Shown here piece after piece: positions 8,063 to 18,094 of a DNA stretch of 64,000 nucleotides; the stretch's first letter is position 1; the number at the start of each line of letters is the position of its first letter. The stretch covers positions 62,001 through 126,000 of the forward strand of contig NZ_JACSET010000002.1 in NCBI RefSeq assembly GCF_014334325.1, written 5' to 3'. The notes under the pieces were generated by a model. The model did no database searches. It was not told where the DNA came from and saw only the letters and a program-made list of their open reading frames with translations. The position numbers were made by a program, and so were the translations under genes. Source of the stretch: Treponema sp. Marseille-Q4130 (GTDB taxonomy: Bacteria; Spirochaetota; Spirochaetia; Treponematales; Treponemataceae).

Positions 8063-8091
8063 AAAATAGTGTTTAAAATACGGCATTGCAA
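8063..8091 (-). promoter_or_regulatory. sigma70-type promoter of guaA
   Basis: Minus strand TTGCAA (8086-8091), 17-bp spacer, TATTTT (8063-8068). It leaves a leader of about 12 nt that contains the AGGAAA ribosome-binding site. No guanine riboswitch-like fold was apparent. Confidence 0.4.
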
Positions 8092-8200
8092 AAAATATCG
8101 ATTTTTCAAAAATGCGCCGACCGTTCGCTTATTATATCATATTATCGCTTTTTTGTAAGACGGCGCATATGCGGTTTTCATCATATCTTCCGTCCGGCAA

Positions 8201-8237
8201 TAAAAAAACAAACGCCCCGCGGGAGGCGGGACGTTTT
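8201..8237 (-). terminator. Intrinsic terminator of the 16.1-8.3 kb ABC transporter operon
   Basis: A G+C-rich stem AAACGCCCCGC (8210-8220) with GCGGGACGTTT (8226-8236), followed on the minus strand by GTTTGTTTTTTTATT. It lies about 60 bp beyond the ATPase stop codon. Confidence 0.75.
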
Positions 8238-8294
8238 ACTGCAACGCTTAACGCGCCCGCGTTTTTATCAAAGCGCGGAACGCATACGAGTTGT

Positions 8295-9749
8295 TTAATT
8301 TCCGGTAAACTGACCGACCAGTTCGGGGAAATCGAAGCTCTTTTCTACAAAGTAGCGGAGGTCGAAATCCTCGTGCGTAACGATAACCAAAATCGTCGCA
8401 TGTTCGGCGAGGTATTCGGAAATCGCCTGCATGACTTTGAGGCGCGTTTCGAAGTCGATGTGCGCGAAGGGTTCGTCGAGAAGGAGGATATCCGGCTTTG
8501 CGGTCAGCGCGCGCGCGATGTCCATGCGCTTCATCTCTCCTGACGACAGCTGCTGAGGTCGCTCGTCGAGGTTTGCACTCGTGAGGCCGACCTTTTCGAG
8601 GTTCTTTTCGAGCTCTTCGATCGTGCCGCCTTCACTTGACGCGGAAATCTGTTTGAACGAATCGCGGATGCTCAAGTCGGGGAAAAACGAAAAGCGCGAG
8701 TCCTGCTGTACGACCGTCATGCGGCGGCGGAACGGCTTAAACGCTTTCGGATCTCTTCCCGTTTCTTTCGGCTTTAAGGCGACCAAATCGGAACCTTCCA
8801 TGAGGATCTGTCCCTTGGTGCTGTCGAGCAGACGGAGGATCGCTTTGATCGTTGTGGACTTTCCGCAGCCTGAAGGACCGGTGAGTCCGTATACGGTCGA
8901 GCGTTCGAATTTGAGATTCAATCCTTTGAATGCGGTGAAAGTGCGTTCTCCGAAGATACCGCGCTTGAAATACGTTTGCGACACGTTTTTCAATTCGATC
9001 GCAGTCCCCGACGCACCTTTTTTCGCTTCGGGTTTTTCGTAGCCTTCCATTTCGGGAAGCTCTTTCATCTGTTCGATAACGCCGTCTTTGAGCATAAAGG
9101 CTTTATCGAGCGTCAGGCGCTTTATGAAGTCGAGGTCGTGGCTGACCATGAGAAAGGTTTTATCTTTCGGGCCGAGTATTTCGTTGTTCAAAAACGTTAC
9201 GAAATGCTTTCTGAGGTTTCGATCGAGGTTTACGGTCGGCTCGTCCAAAAGGATGAGATTCCCTTTTCTCGACAGGAGGATCATGAGCGTGATGCGCTGC
9301 ATTTCGCCGCCCGAAATTTCGTCGGGGTAGAGGCGCGCAAACGCTTCAAAATCGAGTGAAAAATATTTTGTCAGGCGCTCGACGATGACCGGCCGCTGAC
9401 CGGGAGCGAGCAGGGCGAGGTTTTGATCAAGCGTCAAAGCAGGGTTCATAACCTGTGCGGTTTCCGCGGGTATGAACATCAGCCCCGACTGTGCGATCTG
9501 CGACCATTCGCTGAAGCCGAGCTTGTGGTTGAAATACGCGGGGATCCCGTTTACTTTCATGCCTCCTTCGAACGTAAAAATCTTCGTAGAGAGAATGCCC
9601 GCAACGGATTTCAAAAATACCGATTTGCCGGTGCCCGTCGGCCCCATGATGACGGCCGAAGCATGCGCTTCAAGTGAAAAGTTGCAATTTTTGAGGAGCA
9701 CGCGCTCACCGAGACGGATCGAAAAATTATCAAGCGAAATGGGTGTCAT
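8295..9749 (-). CDS. Double ABC ATPase of a peptide/nickel-type (Dpp/Opp) importer
   Basis: A 484-residue protein with two complete ATPase cassettes, equivalent to fused DppD and DppF. Cassette 1 has Walker A GPTGTGKS (36-43), signature SGGEMQR, Walker B LILLDEPT and switch His in MVSHD. Cassette 2 has GPSGCGKST, signature LSSGEMKR, LLLDEPF and IVTHED. Residues about 265-280 form a charged linker. The start ATG (9747-9749) overlaps the permease stop as ATGA and has GGGAGG upstream; a longer upstream frame exists but lacks such support. It powers the two permeases encoded just upstream. Substrate not readable from sequence. Confidence 0.88.
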   Translation of the reverse strand: MTPISLDNFSIRLGERVLLKNCNFSLEAHASAVIMGPTGTGKSVFLKSVAGILSTKIFTFEGGMKVNGIPAYFNHKLGFSEWSQIAQSGLMFIPAETAQVMNPALTLDQNLALLAPGQRPVIVERLTKYFSLDFEAFARLYPDEISGGEMQRITLMILLSRKGNLILLDEPTVNLDRNLRKHFVTFLNNEILGPKDKTFLMVSHDLDFIKRLTLDKAFMLKDGVIEQMKELPEMEGYEKPEAKKGASGTAIELKNVSQTYFKRGIFGERTFTAFKGLNLKFERSTVYGLTGPSGCGKSTTIKAILRLLDSTKGQILMEGSDLVALKPKETGRDPKAFKPFRRRMTVVQQDSRFSFFPDLSIRDSFKQISASSEGGTIEELEKNLEKVGLTSANLDERPQQLSSGEMKRMDIARALTAKPDILLLDEPFAHIDFETRLKVMQAISEYLAEHATILVIVTHEDFDLRYFVEKSFDFPELVGQFTGN

Positions 9750-10552
9750 GCGTTTCCTCCCTCTTTTTCGTTCAGCACGATCAAAAAGGCGACGCTGATC
9801 GCGATGAGCACGACGGACGGGATCCAAAAGAGGATCGGGTCGCCTCCTTCAAATAGCGCATCTCGGTGCGCGGCAATCAAAGCGCCCGGGCTCAAGTGAG
9901 CAGGGGTACCGTAGCTGCCGAAGCCGAGCTGAATGATAAAACCGAACGAACAGTCGAGGACGAGCGTTTTCAGCAAAATGCCCGCGGCAACGCGGCGGAA
10001 CGTACTGCGCATCAGATCGGTCGTCATCAAAATGGCGAGAATACGCATCTTCGGAAATCCGTATGAACGGAACGACAAGCTGTATTTTCGGTTGTACAGA
10101 TCGATGAGCGGGATCGCGATGCTCCGCACGGCTTCCGGCAGCGTCGTCACCGTGGCGGCGAGCACGAATACGACGAGCGACATCATCGTCGATGCCGCAC
10201 TCGTGTGCCGCGCAAGGTAACCCGATACCGGAGCGTAGCAAAAGAGCGCTACGAGGATCGCCGGAATCGATTCCACAGCGTTGAGGATATTTGCAAAACT
10301 TCGTCCGACGTGCATATTAAGCACGCTTATGTAGCCGAGTATAAAGCTCAGCAACATCGCGAAAAGCACGGTCGCCGCAAGGGTAATCGAAAGCTCTTTG
10401 AACGACGAGACGAGAGACGTAAAATAACCGGAGTCGACAATCCTTTGGGGCGCGAGACCTGCAAAATACGACGACGGAAGCCATGAAAGTGCGAGAGGCG
10501 ATATCAAAACAACGATGCACAGTATTTTGAGGATATTAAATAGCTTTTTCAT
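9746..10552 (-). CDS. ABC transporter permease, DppC-like
   Basis: A 268-residue inner-membrane permease with about six membrane segments. The conserved loop appears as LPEAVRSIAIPLIDLYNRKYSLSFRSYGFPKMRIL, in the place of the EAA motif that docks the ATPase. It overlaps the upstream permease by 17 nt and the ATPase by ATGA, so the operon is translationally coupled. GAGGTGG precedes the ATG. Sequence similarity to classical DppC is modest; the assignment rests mainly on gene order. Confidence 0.8.
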   Translation of the reverse strand: MKKLFNILKILCIVVLISPLALSWLPSSYFAGLAPQRIVDSGYFTSLVSSFKELSITLAATVLFAMLLSFILGYISVLNMHVGRSFANILNAVESIPAILVALFCYAPVSGYLARHTSAASTMMSLVVFVLAATVTTLPEAVRSIAIPLIDLYNRKYSLSFRSYGFPKMRILAILMTTDLMRSTFRRVAAGILLKTLVLDCSFGFIIQLGFGSYGTPAHLSPGALIAAHRDALFEGGDPILFWIPSVVLIAISVAFLIVLNEKEGGNA

Positions 10553-11420
10553 ACCACCTCGGATAAATCAGGAATAGAACGGTCTTTACCAAAAAGGCTA
10601 CGACCGCGTTGACGCACAAAAGGATAAACACCGACGCTACGAGCAAATCGGTATTCGTCGCGAGCAGCGCGTCGAGCAGCGTACTGCCGAGTCCCGGGAA
10701 TGAAAATACGATTTCCGCGATCGTAACTCCTCCGATGATCGCCGGCACTTTACCCGCAAGGTAGGGGATAAAACGCGGCAGACTCGAAGAGAAGAGGTAG
10801 CCCGAATAGGTTTCCGGCAGCGGAAAAAATCGTCCCAAATTGCGGCCGAGCGTTGAAAACACGACCGCGTGTGTGGAATTGACCTGCCTAAGCATGTCGG
10901 CTTTGAGGAAGTTCGTTGCATCCCATGAAAGCCCGCCGAGCACGACCGTGATAAGCGCGATGATGATAAACGGGGCGTCGCTTCCGAAAGCATTTGCCAA
11001 AACCCAAAAGCCGACGAACAGCGGTACCGCTGCGAGAACGGACGTGACCAAGCCCAAAAATCCGCTGAAGCGTTCGGCTCCGGCATATTCGTGGTGCTCG
11101 GCCATGTACTGTCCCGTTACGGCGTACGCGGAAGAGGCGAGGGCGATGACGGTCAAAATAAAGAGCGCGAGCAGAGTCAGCGGTAAGGTGACGGCCGCTC
11201 CCGACGCGATAATCTGACCTGAGCTGAAACCCGGATGCGCTATGGAAAAATCTTCCGATCCCGAAATAAGCAGTAAGAACGACCGTGCGGCTTCGGCATA
11301 GCTTTCAGGTGAGGCACCGATCGAAAGCAGGTAAAATGCCGAAAGCACGAGTGTTCCCGCCACGGCAAATACGATGCCGTGGATGATGAATTCTCGAATT
11401 AAAAAGCGCAGAAAACGCAT
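10536..11420 (-). CDS. ABC transporter permease, DppB-like
   Basis: A 294-residue permease with an N-terminal membrane segment, a long external loop and five further segments. The cytoplasmic loop near residues 170-190 (NFLKADMLRQVNSTHAVVFSTLGRN) fits an ATPase-docking EAA loop, and PAIIGGVTIAEIVFSFPGLG is the typical DppB C-terminal motif. GGGAG precedes the ATG, 8 bp after the binding-protein stop codon. Confidence 0.85.
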   Translation of the reverse strand: MRFLRFLIREFIIHGIVFAVAGTLVLSAFYLLSIGASPESYAEAARSFLLLISGSEDFSIAHPGFSSGQIIASGAAVTLPLTLLALFILTVIALASSAYAVTGQYMAEHHEYAGAERFSGFLGLVTSVLAAVPLFVGFWVLANAFGSDAPFIIIALITVVLGGLSWDATNFLKADMLRQVNSTHAVVFSTLGRNLGRFFPLPETYSGYLFSSSLPRFIPYLAGKVPAIIGGVTIAEIVFSFPGLGSTLLDALLATNTDLLVASVFILLCVNAVVAFLVKTVLFLIYPRWYEKAI

Positions 11421-11428
11421 AGCACTCC

Positions 11429-13021
11429 CTATTTAATTTTCCAATTTTCCGCTGAAAGGAACGGATTGTCCGTAGCGATCGCAACGTTATCCAAACTGCG
11501 GGAGTAAACGTCTTTTTCCAGAGAACACAGATACAGCGCGGGCGAAAGTTCGCAGATGCGCTTATCGATTTGGAGCGTGAGATCGATCCAATTTGCGGTG
11601 ACGATCTCTTTTTCCCATGCGTCGAAGAGGCTGTTCAATTTGCTGTCCGCGATCCCGGTGACATTTTTCGAACCGTTCGATCGGTACCAATCGCCCAAGC
11701 TTGAATAGAGGTTGTCGAAGCCTTCGCAATACATGAGCGCGAGTTCGAACGATTTTTCGGTATGTACCATGCGGTCGAAGACCCTGTCGCCGGTACGCTT
11801 GGCTTCAACGTTCAAGCCGATTTCCGCAAGCTGTTTGACGATACCTTCCGCCATTTTGGTACCGAATTCGCCCATGGAGTCGGGGTAGAGGAGGATCGCG
11901 TTTTGTCCGGAAATACCGCCCGAAGAAGCGAGGCTCTTTGCCTTTTTAATATCGTATGCAAGGAATGTCGGCATGGGTTTGTCGACATATTCGGGGATAT
12001 TCGCCGAAAAGAGATTCGACGGGAACGGACCGTAGTTTAAAATGACGCCCGATTTTTGATCGGTGATCGACGGAATGAGCACTTCGCGGTCGAGCGCCAT
12101 TGCCATAGCCTGGCGTCCTTCGGCATTCGGAAACAACTTCGTATTGATCGCGACTTCATAGAATGCGTACGGAATGTACGAATTGATGTCGACGTTCGGA
12201 ATCTTTGCAACTTCGGCTCTGTCCATCGGGTTCGTTTCGAGGATGACGTTGACGCGACCTTTGCGCATTTCGTTCATGCGGATGATCGGGTCGATGATGC
12301 GCTTCATGACGAGGCTCGATGTCTGGGGCTTCGATTTGAAATAAGTGCCGTTCGCATCGAAGGTGACCCATTTGCCGATTTCCCACGAAGCGAGTTTAAA
12401 GGGGCCCGTTCCGACAGGTGCGGTTGCGAATTTACGCTCGTTTTCGCCCGAACGCATATTGACCTGCATTTTCTGTCCGTTGTATTTCGACGGAACGATC
12501 TTAAACGTGAGTACGGGATAGGCGCGGAATTCCGGTATCGGATTGACAAATTCGATCTTTACCGTTCTGTCGTCTTCGGCGGTAACACTTTTGATAAACG
12601 ACATGAGGTAGTCACGCTTCGGAGAATTGTTCGCTTCGTCCGTATACGCTTCAAACGAATACACGACGTCGTCCGACGTGACGGGATTACCGTCGTGCCA
12701 TTTTACATCGTTGAGGGTAACCGTATACGTTTTTTTGTCTCCCGGATTCTGCACGATACTTTCGGCAAGCGCGAGATCTGAGTAAAGCGAACCGCTGGCT
12801 TTATCGACTTCAAAGTTGACCAAACCGTCGAACAGGAGTTCGGCGGCGTTCAATCCCGACGTATTCTGCTCAAGCACGGGGTTCAAAGAATCCGGCAGCG
12901 TAGACACGGCGATGACCGCGCCCTTCGGCTGAGCTCTCCACACGATAAACGCGCCCGCCGATATGAGTACGATAAGCGCGATGATAATAATAGCAATAAT
13001 GCCTTTTTTGTTGACCTTCAT
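11429..13021 (-). CDS. Extracellular solute-binding protein, family 5 (DppA/OppA type)
   Basis: A 530-residue periplasmic-side binding protein for peptides or a similar ligand. The motif TYTVTLNDVKWHDGNPVTSDDVVYSFEAY (about residues 98-126) is the family 5 signature. The N-terminus is a membrane helix (residues 7-28) without a lipobox Cys, so it is anchored as an uncleaved helix or cleaved, not lipidated. The start overlaps the preceding lipoprotein stop as TAATG. It feeds the two permeases and the double ATPase downstream. Confidence 0.88.
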   Translation of the reverse strand: MKVNKKGIIAIIIIALIVLISAGAFIVWRAQPKGAVIAVSTLPDSLNPVLEQNTSGLNAAELLFDGLVNFEVDKASGSLYSDLALAESIVQNPGDKKTYTVTLNDVKWHDGNPVTSDDVVYSFEAYTDEANNSPKRDYLMSFIKSVTAEDDRTVKIEFVNPIPEFRAYPVLTFKIVPSKYNGQKMQVNMRSGENERKFATAPVGTGPFKLASWEIGKWVTFDANGTYFKSKPQTSSLVMKRIIDPIIRMNEMRKGRVNVILETNPMDRAEVAKIPNVDINSYIPYAFYEVAINTKLFPNAEGRQAMAMALDREVLIPSITDQKSGVILNYGPFPSNLFSANIPEYVDKPMPTFLAYDIKKAKSLASSGGISGQNAILLYPDSMGEFGTKMAEGIVKQLAEIGLNVEAKRTGDRVFDRMVHTEKSFELALMYCEGFDNLYSSLGDWYRSNGSKNVTGIADSKLNSLFDAWEKEIVTANWIDLTLQIDKRICELSPALYLCSLEKDVYSRSLDNVAIATDNPFLSAENWKIK

Positions 13022-14463
13022 TAACGCATCCTCACAATGAATGAACTGTAGACGACCACTTCGCCTTCATAGTCGGGCGTTTTGCCCTTTTGTATTTCAA
13101 AGAAATATTTGTTGCTCGTCAGCTGTCCGCCCGCGTTGAGAACCGGCCATGAGTTTCCGATTTTGGCGCTGCGGTTGACGAGGTCTTTCATATTGTTTTT
13201 TTCGATGAGTTTTCCGCTCTTCGTGTTTTCGGCGAAAACGCGGACGGTGCGGTTATCCTTCAGCGTGACGACGAGGTCGTTCATCTGTCCTTTCGGAATG
13301 GAAACCATACCCCACCAGTATTCGTTACCTTTTGCGTTCTTCGCGCTGAATTTCGCAGGGCGGCTCCTTTTGCTTTCCGCCGTCGAACGCGGATCGGGGT
13401 TGAACAGACCGATCATGAGCGGGAAGACGACTTTGCCGCGGCTCGCGATTTCCTGTGCAGTGCGGATTTCCGAGTTGACCTGTGCGATCTTCGCTTCGAG
13501 GTCTTTTTTCTGCGCGTTTATATCGTCAAGAATATCCTGTCCGATATCGTTCGGATATTTTGCGGCGAAGCCGAGCAGGTTTTGATATATACCGTCGATA
13601 TTTTTTTGAACCGACTGATAGTGAGCGAGGATCGCTTCAAGCGGCATCTTACCGTTTTCGCCCGCGTTTTCGGGAGTGCGCGCGAATTCTTCGTTGATTT
13701 GCGTTTTGTATTCGTATGCGCGATCGCGGATAACCGAAGCGCGTTCGATCGCCAAATCCTGGCGCGTCTTTTTGAAAGAGCGAACGTTTGCGGAAACGCC
13801 TTGTGTTTTTGCGACGCCCGCATTGTTCGCCGCAGCGTCGATTTCTTTTTCGGCACTCGCATAAGAAGCCAATACGGAATCGTAAGCTGCAACTTTTTCT
13901 TCAAAAGTCGGAATAGCACGGACTTTTTCGATTTCACTGTTGAGCGCGGAACTCTTTGCAAAGAGTGAGCTTACGACATCGGCTTCTTTGTTCGCCTGCG
14001 TGAGTTCGTCCGTACTTCCGTATACTTTTACTGCGGACGCATAGAGTTTTTTCGCAGCGGTGATTTTTCCTCCTGCAACCAAAGCGTCGATACGTTTTGC
14101 CGAAAGCGAAGCGCCTTTTTCGGCGACGTCCGACGGAAGTTTCAGCGCGGGATCGAGCGAGCCGAATTTGTCGAGAGCCGTATTGCAGGCTGCAAGCAGT
14201 TTCGCTTCGTTTTTCGTCGAATCGGTACTTTCAAGAGCATCCGATCCGGCTTTGTATGCGGCGACATAGTTCTGATATTGCTTTTTTACTTTTTCGTCTT
14301 TAATTTCGTTCCAATACGGAGCTGCCGCTTCGGGCTCGCGATCGTTCCACGCTTTGACACCGGCAGCGATAGCCCTGTCATCGGGATTTTCTTTACTTCC
14401 CGTGGCGCAGGAGACGAGCATAACGGCTAAAATTGCCGAAACGATAAGAGCGTATTTTTTCAT
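13021..14463 (-). CDS. Lipoprotein of unknown function with helical repeats
   Basis: A 480-residue lipoprotein. The signal peptide ends in LVSC (Cys19), so the mature protein is lipid-anchored. Residues about 30-350 are almost entirely helical and Ala/Lys/Glu-rich, compatible with TPR-like or coiled-coil structure. The C-terminal about 120 residues look like a beta-rich domain (VVTLKDNRTVRVFAENTKSG). No family was recognised. It is translationally coupled to both neighbours (ATGA with the upstream gene, TAATG with the binding protein), so it probably works with this transporter. Confidence 0.7.
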   Translation of the reverse strand: MKKYALIVSAILAVMLVSCATGSKENPDDRAIAAGVKAWNDREPEAAAPYWNEIKDEKVKKQYQNYVAAYKAGSDALESTDSTKNEAKLLAACNTALDKFGSLDPALKLPSDVAEKGASLSAKRIDALVAGGKITAAKKLYASAVKVYGSTDELTQANKEADVVSSLFAKSSALNSEIEKVRAIPTFEEKVAAYDSVLASYASAEKEIDAAANNAGVAKTQGVSANVRSFKKTRQDLAIERASVIRDRAYEYKTQINEEFARTPENAGENGKMPLEAILAHYQSVQKNIDGIYQNLLGFAAKYPNDIGQDILDDINAQKKDLEAKIAQVNSEIRTAQEIASRGKVVFPLMIGLFNPDPRSTAESKRSRPAKFSAKNAKGNEYWWGMVSIPKGQMNDLVVTLKDNRTVRVFAENTKSGKLIEKNNMKDLVNRSAKIGNSWPVLNAGGQLTSNKYFFEIQKGKTPDYEGEVVVYSSFIVRMR

Positions 14464-16073
14464 TCTGAAACCTCCTTAACTAAACGGAAGCCGACGTCGG
14501 CATATCCGTTTTTGCTGTTGATATTGCGGTAATTGGAAATGCGTAATTCCGTCGGACCGTCCATCCACGATCCGCCTTTGACGGTACGAAGATTCGTTTC
14601 GCCTTCGATACCGTGATTCGACGATGTCCATTCGGCGACGTTGCCGGACATATCGACAAGACCCCATGCGTTGTTGCCGTTTTCAAACGAACCTACGGGA
14701 GAAGTCTTTGTAAATTTACCGTTGCCTTTGTAATTCGCCCGCTTTCCGTCCGTCGGATTTTCATCACCCCACGGATAGATGATATCGGCACCCGCGCGGG
14801 CGGCTTTTTCCCACTCTTCTTCAGTCGGAAGGCGATAGGTCGAACCCGTCTGTTCTGAAAGCCATGCGGCGTATGCTTCGGCATCGCTGTAGCTGACGGC
14901 GACGACCGGCTGTTTTCCCTGATTGTAATCGGAATTGTCGAAATAATCGGGGGCGTTTTCGGCTCTCGTCGTGTGAATAAAAGAGGCATACTGGGCATTC
15001 GTCACTGGTGTTAAGCATATGGCGAATGAAAGGGTCGAAGCCGTGTGAGCGGCTTCTGTTTTCTGTGCGCGGGTGTCCTGAGGAACGGCTCCCGCATTGA
15101 ACTCGCCTTCGGGAACGACGACCGACGGAAATGCCGCGTCGATGTCGTCAAATCGCACATAGCGCGCGTCGGCGGTTATCTGCGAGTCGAGCTTTTTCAA
15201 AACGACCGATGACGGGACGGACTTTGCCAATGCGGTCTGTACCGTAAGCGTTACCGGACGGCTTCGGAAATTTTCATCGGAAGGGAAATCGATCGCAATA
15301 TTTCCGAGCGCGTCTGCTTTGGTCAGTACGCGAACGTCTGCGACTTCCCCTGCATCCGTCGGAAGGTCTGCAGCTTCCCACGTGACGGCAACCGGAAGTC
15401 CTCCTGCCGCGTTGCCGGAAGCATCGGCGACTTTTACCGAAAATTTCGTGGATGCGTTCACGATGCCGTCTTTTACCGAAAACGTAAAGCCCAGATTTTT
15501 GGCGACATCGGTACACAGCGTTTCCGCTCTGCGCGAAAGCAGTTCCGTGCCGTCGGGCACGGCCGAAAGCAGCTCCGTTTCACCTTCATCGACCAGTTTT
15601 GCAAGGATCGCGATCGCGCCTGCAAGCTGATCGGCGGGATTTTTCTTGTTCTTGCTCGCGGCGAGGCGTGCACTCAAATCGGTGCGAAGCGCATCGGTAT
15701 AGAGCTTTTCCTTTTTATCCCAATCGACTATTTTCATTCGATAGGTGACAGCAGGCGGCTCATTTTTTTTCGATTGAGAATAGGGCTTGATGTCGGTAAT
15801 GCGGGCATTGACCGATGCGTCGCTTACCTGTACCCTCGGCGCTTTCGGATTTACGGAGCGAAGCGCGGCTGTCAGCGCGCTTTCGACGAGGTCGCGTTTT
15901 CCCGCAAACTCCGCTTCCGCCGCGGTAGCTCCTTTACCGTAGCCGTAGTAATAACCTTCTTCCTGTTTTACCAGTTCGGGTTCCGCCTTTTTGGCAAAAG
16001 CCGACCAGTTTGTTAAAACAAAAAAAACGGAAACCGAAAGGATCGCAATGCGATTTCGTTTCATTGTACTCAT
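14460..16073 (-). CDS. Exported protein with C-terminal formylglycine-generating-enzyme (SUMF1) fold
   Basis: A 537-residue protein with a signal peptide (cleavage after about AFA, residue 27). The N-terminal region has YGYGKGATAAEAEFAGKRDLVESAL, resembling LPP20-type domains of envelope proteins. A middle beta-rich region is at about 210-310. The C-terminal domain from about residue 320 is SUMF1/FGE-type: TPVTNAQYASF, YRLPTEEEWEKAARAG, YPWGDENP, GNVAEWTSS and GGSWMDGP. The two catalytic Cys of true sulfatase-activating enzymes are not evident, so it is more likely a structural or ligand-binding member. First gene of the transporter operon; GGGAG supports the MSTMKRN start. Confidence 0.8.
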   Translation of the reverse strand: MSTMKRNRIAILSVSVFFVLTNWSAFAKKAEPELVKQEEGYYYGYGKGATAAEAEFAGKRDLVESALTAALRSVNPKAPRVQVSDASVNARITDIKPYSQSKKNEPPAVTYRMKIVDWDKKEKLYTDALRTDLSARLAASKNKKNPADQLAGAIAILAKLVDEGETELLSAVPDGTELLSRRAETLCTDVAKNLGFTFSVKDGIVNASTKFSVKVADASGNAAGGLPVAVTWEAADLPTDAGEVADVRVLTKADALGNIAIDFPSDENFRSRPVTLTVQTALAKSVPSSVVLKKLDSQITADARYVRFDDIDAAFPSVVVPEGEFNAGAVPQDTRAQKTEAAHTASTLSFAICLTPVTNAQYASFIHTTRAENAPDYFDNSDYNQGKQPVVAVSYSDAEAYAAWLSEQTGSTYRLPTEEEWEKAARAGADIIYPWGDENPTDGKRANYKGNGKFTKTSPVGSFENGNNAWGLVDMSGNVAEWTSSNHGIEGETNLRTVKGGSWMDGPTELRISNYRNINSKNGYADVGFRLVKEVSE

Positions 16074-16195
16074 ACTTCATCTCCCAAAATTTATTATCCG
16101 TTATCGTAATAAATTTAATAATAAATAATTCCGTTTTGCCGTGTGCACCTGTACATCGCTTGAAATACGATGTACATTACGGGCAAATCAAATAA

Positions 16196-16224
16196 AGGAT
16201 AGCATACGGCTGTAACTAAGTCAA
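16196..16224 (-). promoter_or_regulatory. sigma70-type promoter of the SUMF1-lipoprotein-ABC operon
   Basis: Minus strand TTGACT (16219-16224), 17-bp spacer, TATCCT (16196-16201). The leader to the ATG at 16073 is about 115 nt. Confidence 0.55.
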
Positions 16225-16479
16225 TATTTGCGAAATTCTATTTTTGCAGTATAGGTTACAAAATTCCGTACGTTTTATAACAACATTTGATCGCGAAGGT
16301 TATATACAATATCGTATTGATTTTAAAATTGTTTTTCATTGTTTATTATTAATTAATAAACTGTTTACGCGATCGTCGCCGCTTATACATATGCCATACA
16401 CAGCACGGATAGCGCCTCCGATGTGAGAACGGATTTTTTTTATGAAATGAACATATTCGATCAGACTTGTTTTTACGAT
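16225..16479. other. A+T-rich intergenic stretch
   Basis: No gene or RNA was recognised between the operon promoter and the pyrG stop codon. The only structure noticed is a short palindrome CAATA-tcg-TATTG near 16308-16320, which could be an operator or chance. No clear terminator for pyrG was found. Confidence 0.35.
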
Positions 16480-18087
16480 CTATTTTTTTGCCGAATACTC
16501 GCACGCGGCTTTAATAAATTCGCGAAAGAGCGGACCCGCGCGGTTCGGGCGGCTTTTGAATTCCGGATGAAACTGCACGCCGACCATCCACGGGTGATCG
16601 GGAGCTTCGCATATTTCCACTAAATCGCGCTCGGGATTTACGCCCGAGACGACGAGACCCGCTTGTATCAATCTGTCGCGGTAGGCATTGTTGAATTCGT
16701 AGCGATGGCGGTGGCGCTCCCAAATCGTTTCAGCCCCGTACGCTTTTTCGGCAAGCGTACCCGGCATTACTTTGCATTCGTATTTTCCGAGACGCAGCGT
16801 ACCTCCGAGAATCTTTCCGTTTTGATCGGGCATCAAATCGATGACGGGATCGCTCGTCGATTTATCCATCTCCGAAGAGTTCGCGTCTTTTAAGCCGAGC
16901 ACGTTTCTCGCGTATTCAATGACTTGAATCTGCATGCCGAGGCATATGCCGAAGTAGGGCACTTTGTGAGTTCTCGCGTACTTCGCGGCGTAGACCATAC
17001 CTTCGATACCGCGTCCGCCGAAGCCGCCCGGAAGGATGATGCCGTCGGCGGCCTTTAAACGCGCGAGGGCGGCTTTATCGTCGGGGAGCGTTTCGGATCC
17101 GATCCAATCGATCGTTACGTCCGCTTCGTTGTGGATGCCGCCGTGCACGAGCGATTCGGCAACCGAAAGGTATGCGTCGTGGAGTTCGACGTATTTTCCG
17201 ACGAGCGCTACGGTCACTTTGCGTTTCGGGTTGTTGAATTTGTCGACCATCTTTTGCCAATCGGCGAGATCGGGTACCGGGTTTTTAAGGGAGAGCGCTT
17301 CGCATACCGCTTTGCCGAGTCCTTCGTTTTCCATTTGAAGCGGCACTTCGTAGATGGATCGCGCGGTAAGATTTTGTATGACGTGATTCGTGTCGACGTT
17401 GCAAAAAGATGCGAGCCGTTCGCGGGTCGCCGTATCGATCGGCTCTTCGGTTCGGAGCATAATGATGTCGGGCTGGATGCCGAGCTCCTGCAGCTCTTTT
17501 ACCGAGTGCTGCGTCGGCTTTGTTTTGAGCTCATGCGATTTTTTCATGTAAGGCACGAGCGTCAAGTGAATGTAGCAGCAGTTTTCTTCGCCGACTTTAT
17601 ATTTCATCTGGCGGATCGCTTCCATAAACGGCAGCGATTCTATGTCGCCGACGGTACCGCCTATTTCCGTGATGATGACGTCCGCTTTCGTCTCTTCCGT
17701 CGAAAGCATCATGCGGCGGAGGATCTCTTCGGTGATATTCGGAATGACCTGCACCGTGCCGCCGTGAAATCCGCCTTCGCGCTCTTTGTTTAAAACGGCG
17801 AGGTAGACGCGACCTGCGGTCGTATTCGATGATTGGGAAAGAGAAGCGTCGGTAAAGCGCTCGTAGTGCCCCAAGTCGAGGTCGGTTTCGGCTCCGTCGT
17901 CGGTGACGAAAACTTCGCCGTGCTGGTAGGGATTCATCGTTCCCGGATCGATGTTCAAGTACGGGTCGAATTTTTGATTGACGACTTTGTAGCCTCGGCT
18001 TTTTAAGATGAGCCCGATAGATGCCGCAGCGATGCCTTTGCCGAGTCCCGAAACGACTCCGCCGGTGATGAATATATACTTAGCCAT
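16480..18087 (-). CDS. pyrG: CTP synthase
   Basis: A 535-residue CTP synthase that aminates UTP to CTP with glutamine and ATP. The N-terminal synthetase domain begins [25 protein letters not shown]; the C-terminal amidotransferase has the nucleophile Cys in [11 protein letters not shown] and His/Glu in FHPEFKSRP. The ATG at 18087 matches family starts; the longer open frame to 18282 lies in brkB. There is no ribosome-binding site. A TATAAT lies 7 nt before the ATG inside the end of the upstream gene, so a leaderless transcript is predicted in addition to read-through from brkB. Confidence 0.95.
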   Translation of the reverse strand: MAKYIFITGGVVSGLGKGIAAASIGLILKSRGYKVVNQKFDPYLNIDPGTMNPYQHGEVFVTDDGAETDLDLGHYERFTDASLSQSSNTTAGRVYLAVLNKEREGGFHGGTVQVIPNITEEILRRMMLSTEETKADVIITEIGGTVGDIESLPFMEAIRQMKYKVGEENCCYIHLTLVPYMKKSHELKTKPTQHSVKELQELGIQPDIIMLRTEEPIDTATRERLASFCNVDTNHVIQNLTARSIYEVPLQMENEGLGKAVCEALSLKNPVPDLADWQKMVDKFNNPKRKVTVALVGKYVELHDAYLSVAESLVHGGIHNEADVTIDWIGSETLPDDKAALARLKAADGIILPGGFGGRGIEGMVYAAKYARTHKVPYFGICLGMQIQVIEYARNVLGLKDANSSEMDKSTSDPVIDLMPDQNGKILGGTLRLGKYECKVMPGTLAEKAYGAETIWERHRHRYEFNNAYRDRLIQAGLVVSGVNPERDLVEICEAPDHPWMVGVQFHPEFKSRPNRAGPLFREFIKAACEYSAKK

Positions 18088-18094
18088 TTTTATT

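Noticed and set aside
14460-16073. A true sulfatase-activating formylglycine-generating enzyme
   Set aside because: The fold is clear but the paired active-site cysteines are not evident and no sulfatase gene is nearby.
16074-16195. Possible riboswitch in the leader of the SUMF1-transporter operon
   Set aside because: The leader is about 115 nt, but no conserved riboswitch core or terminator/antiterminator pair was visible.
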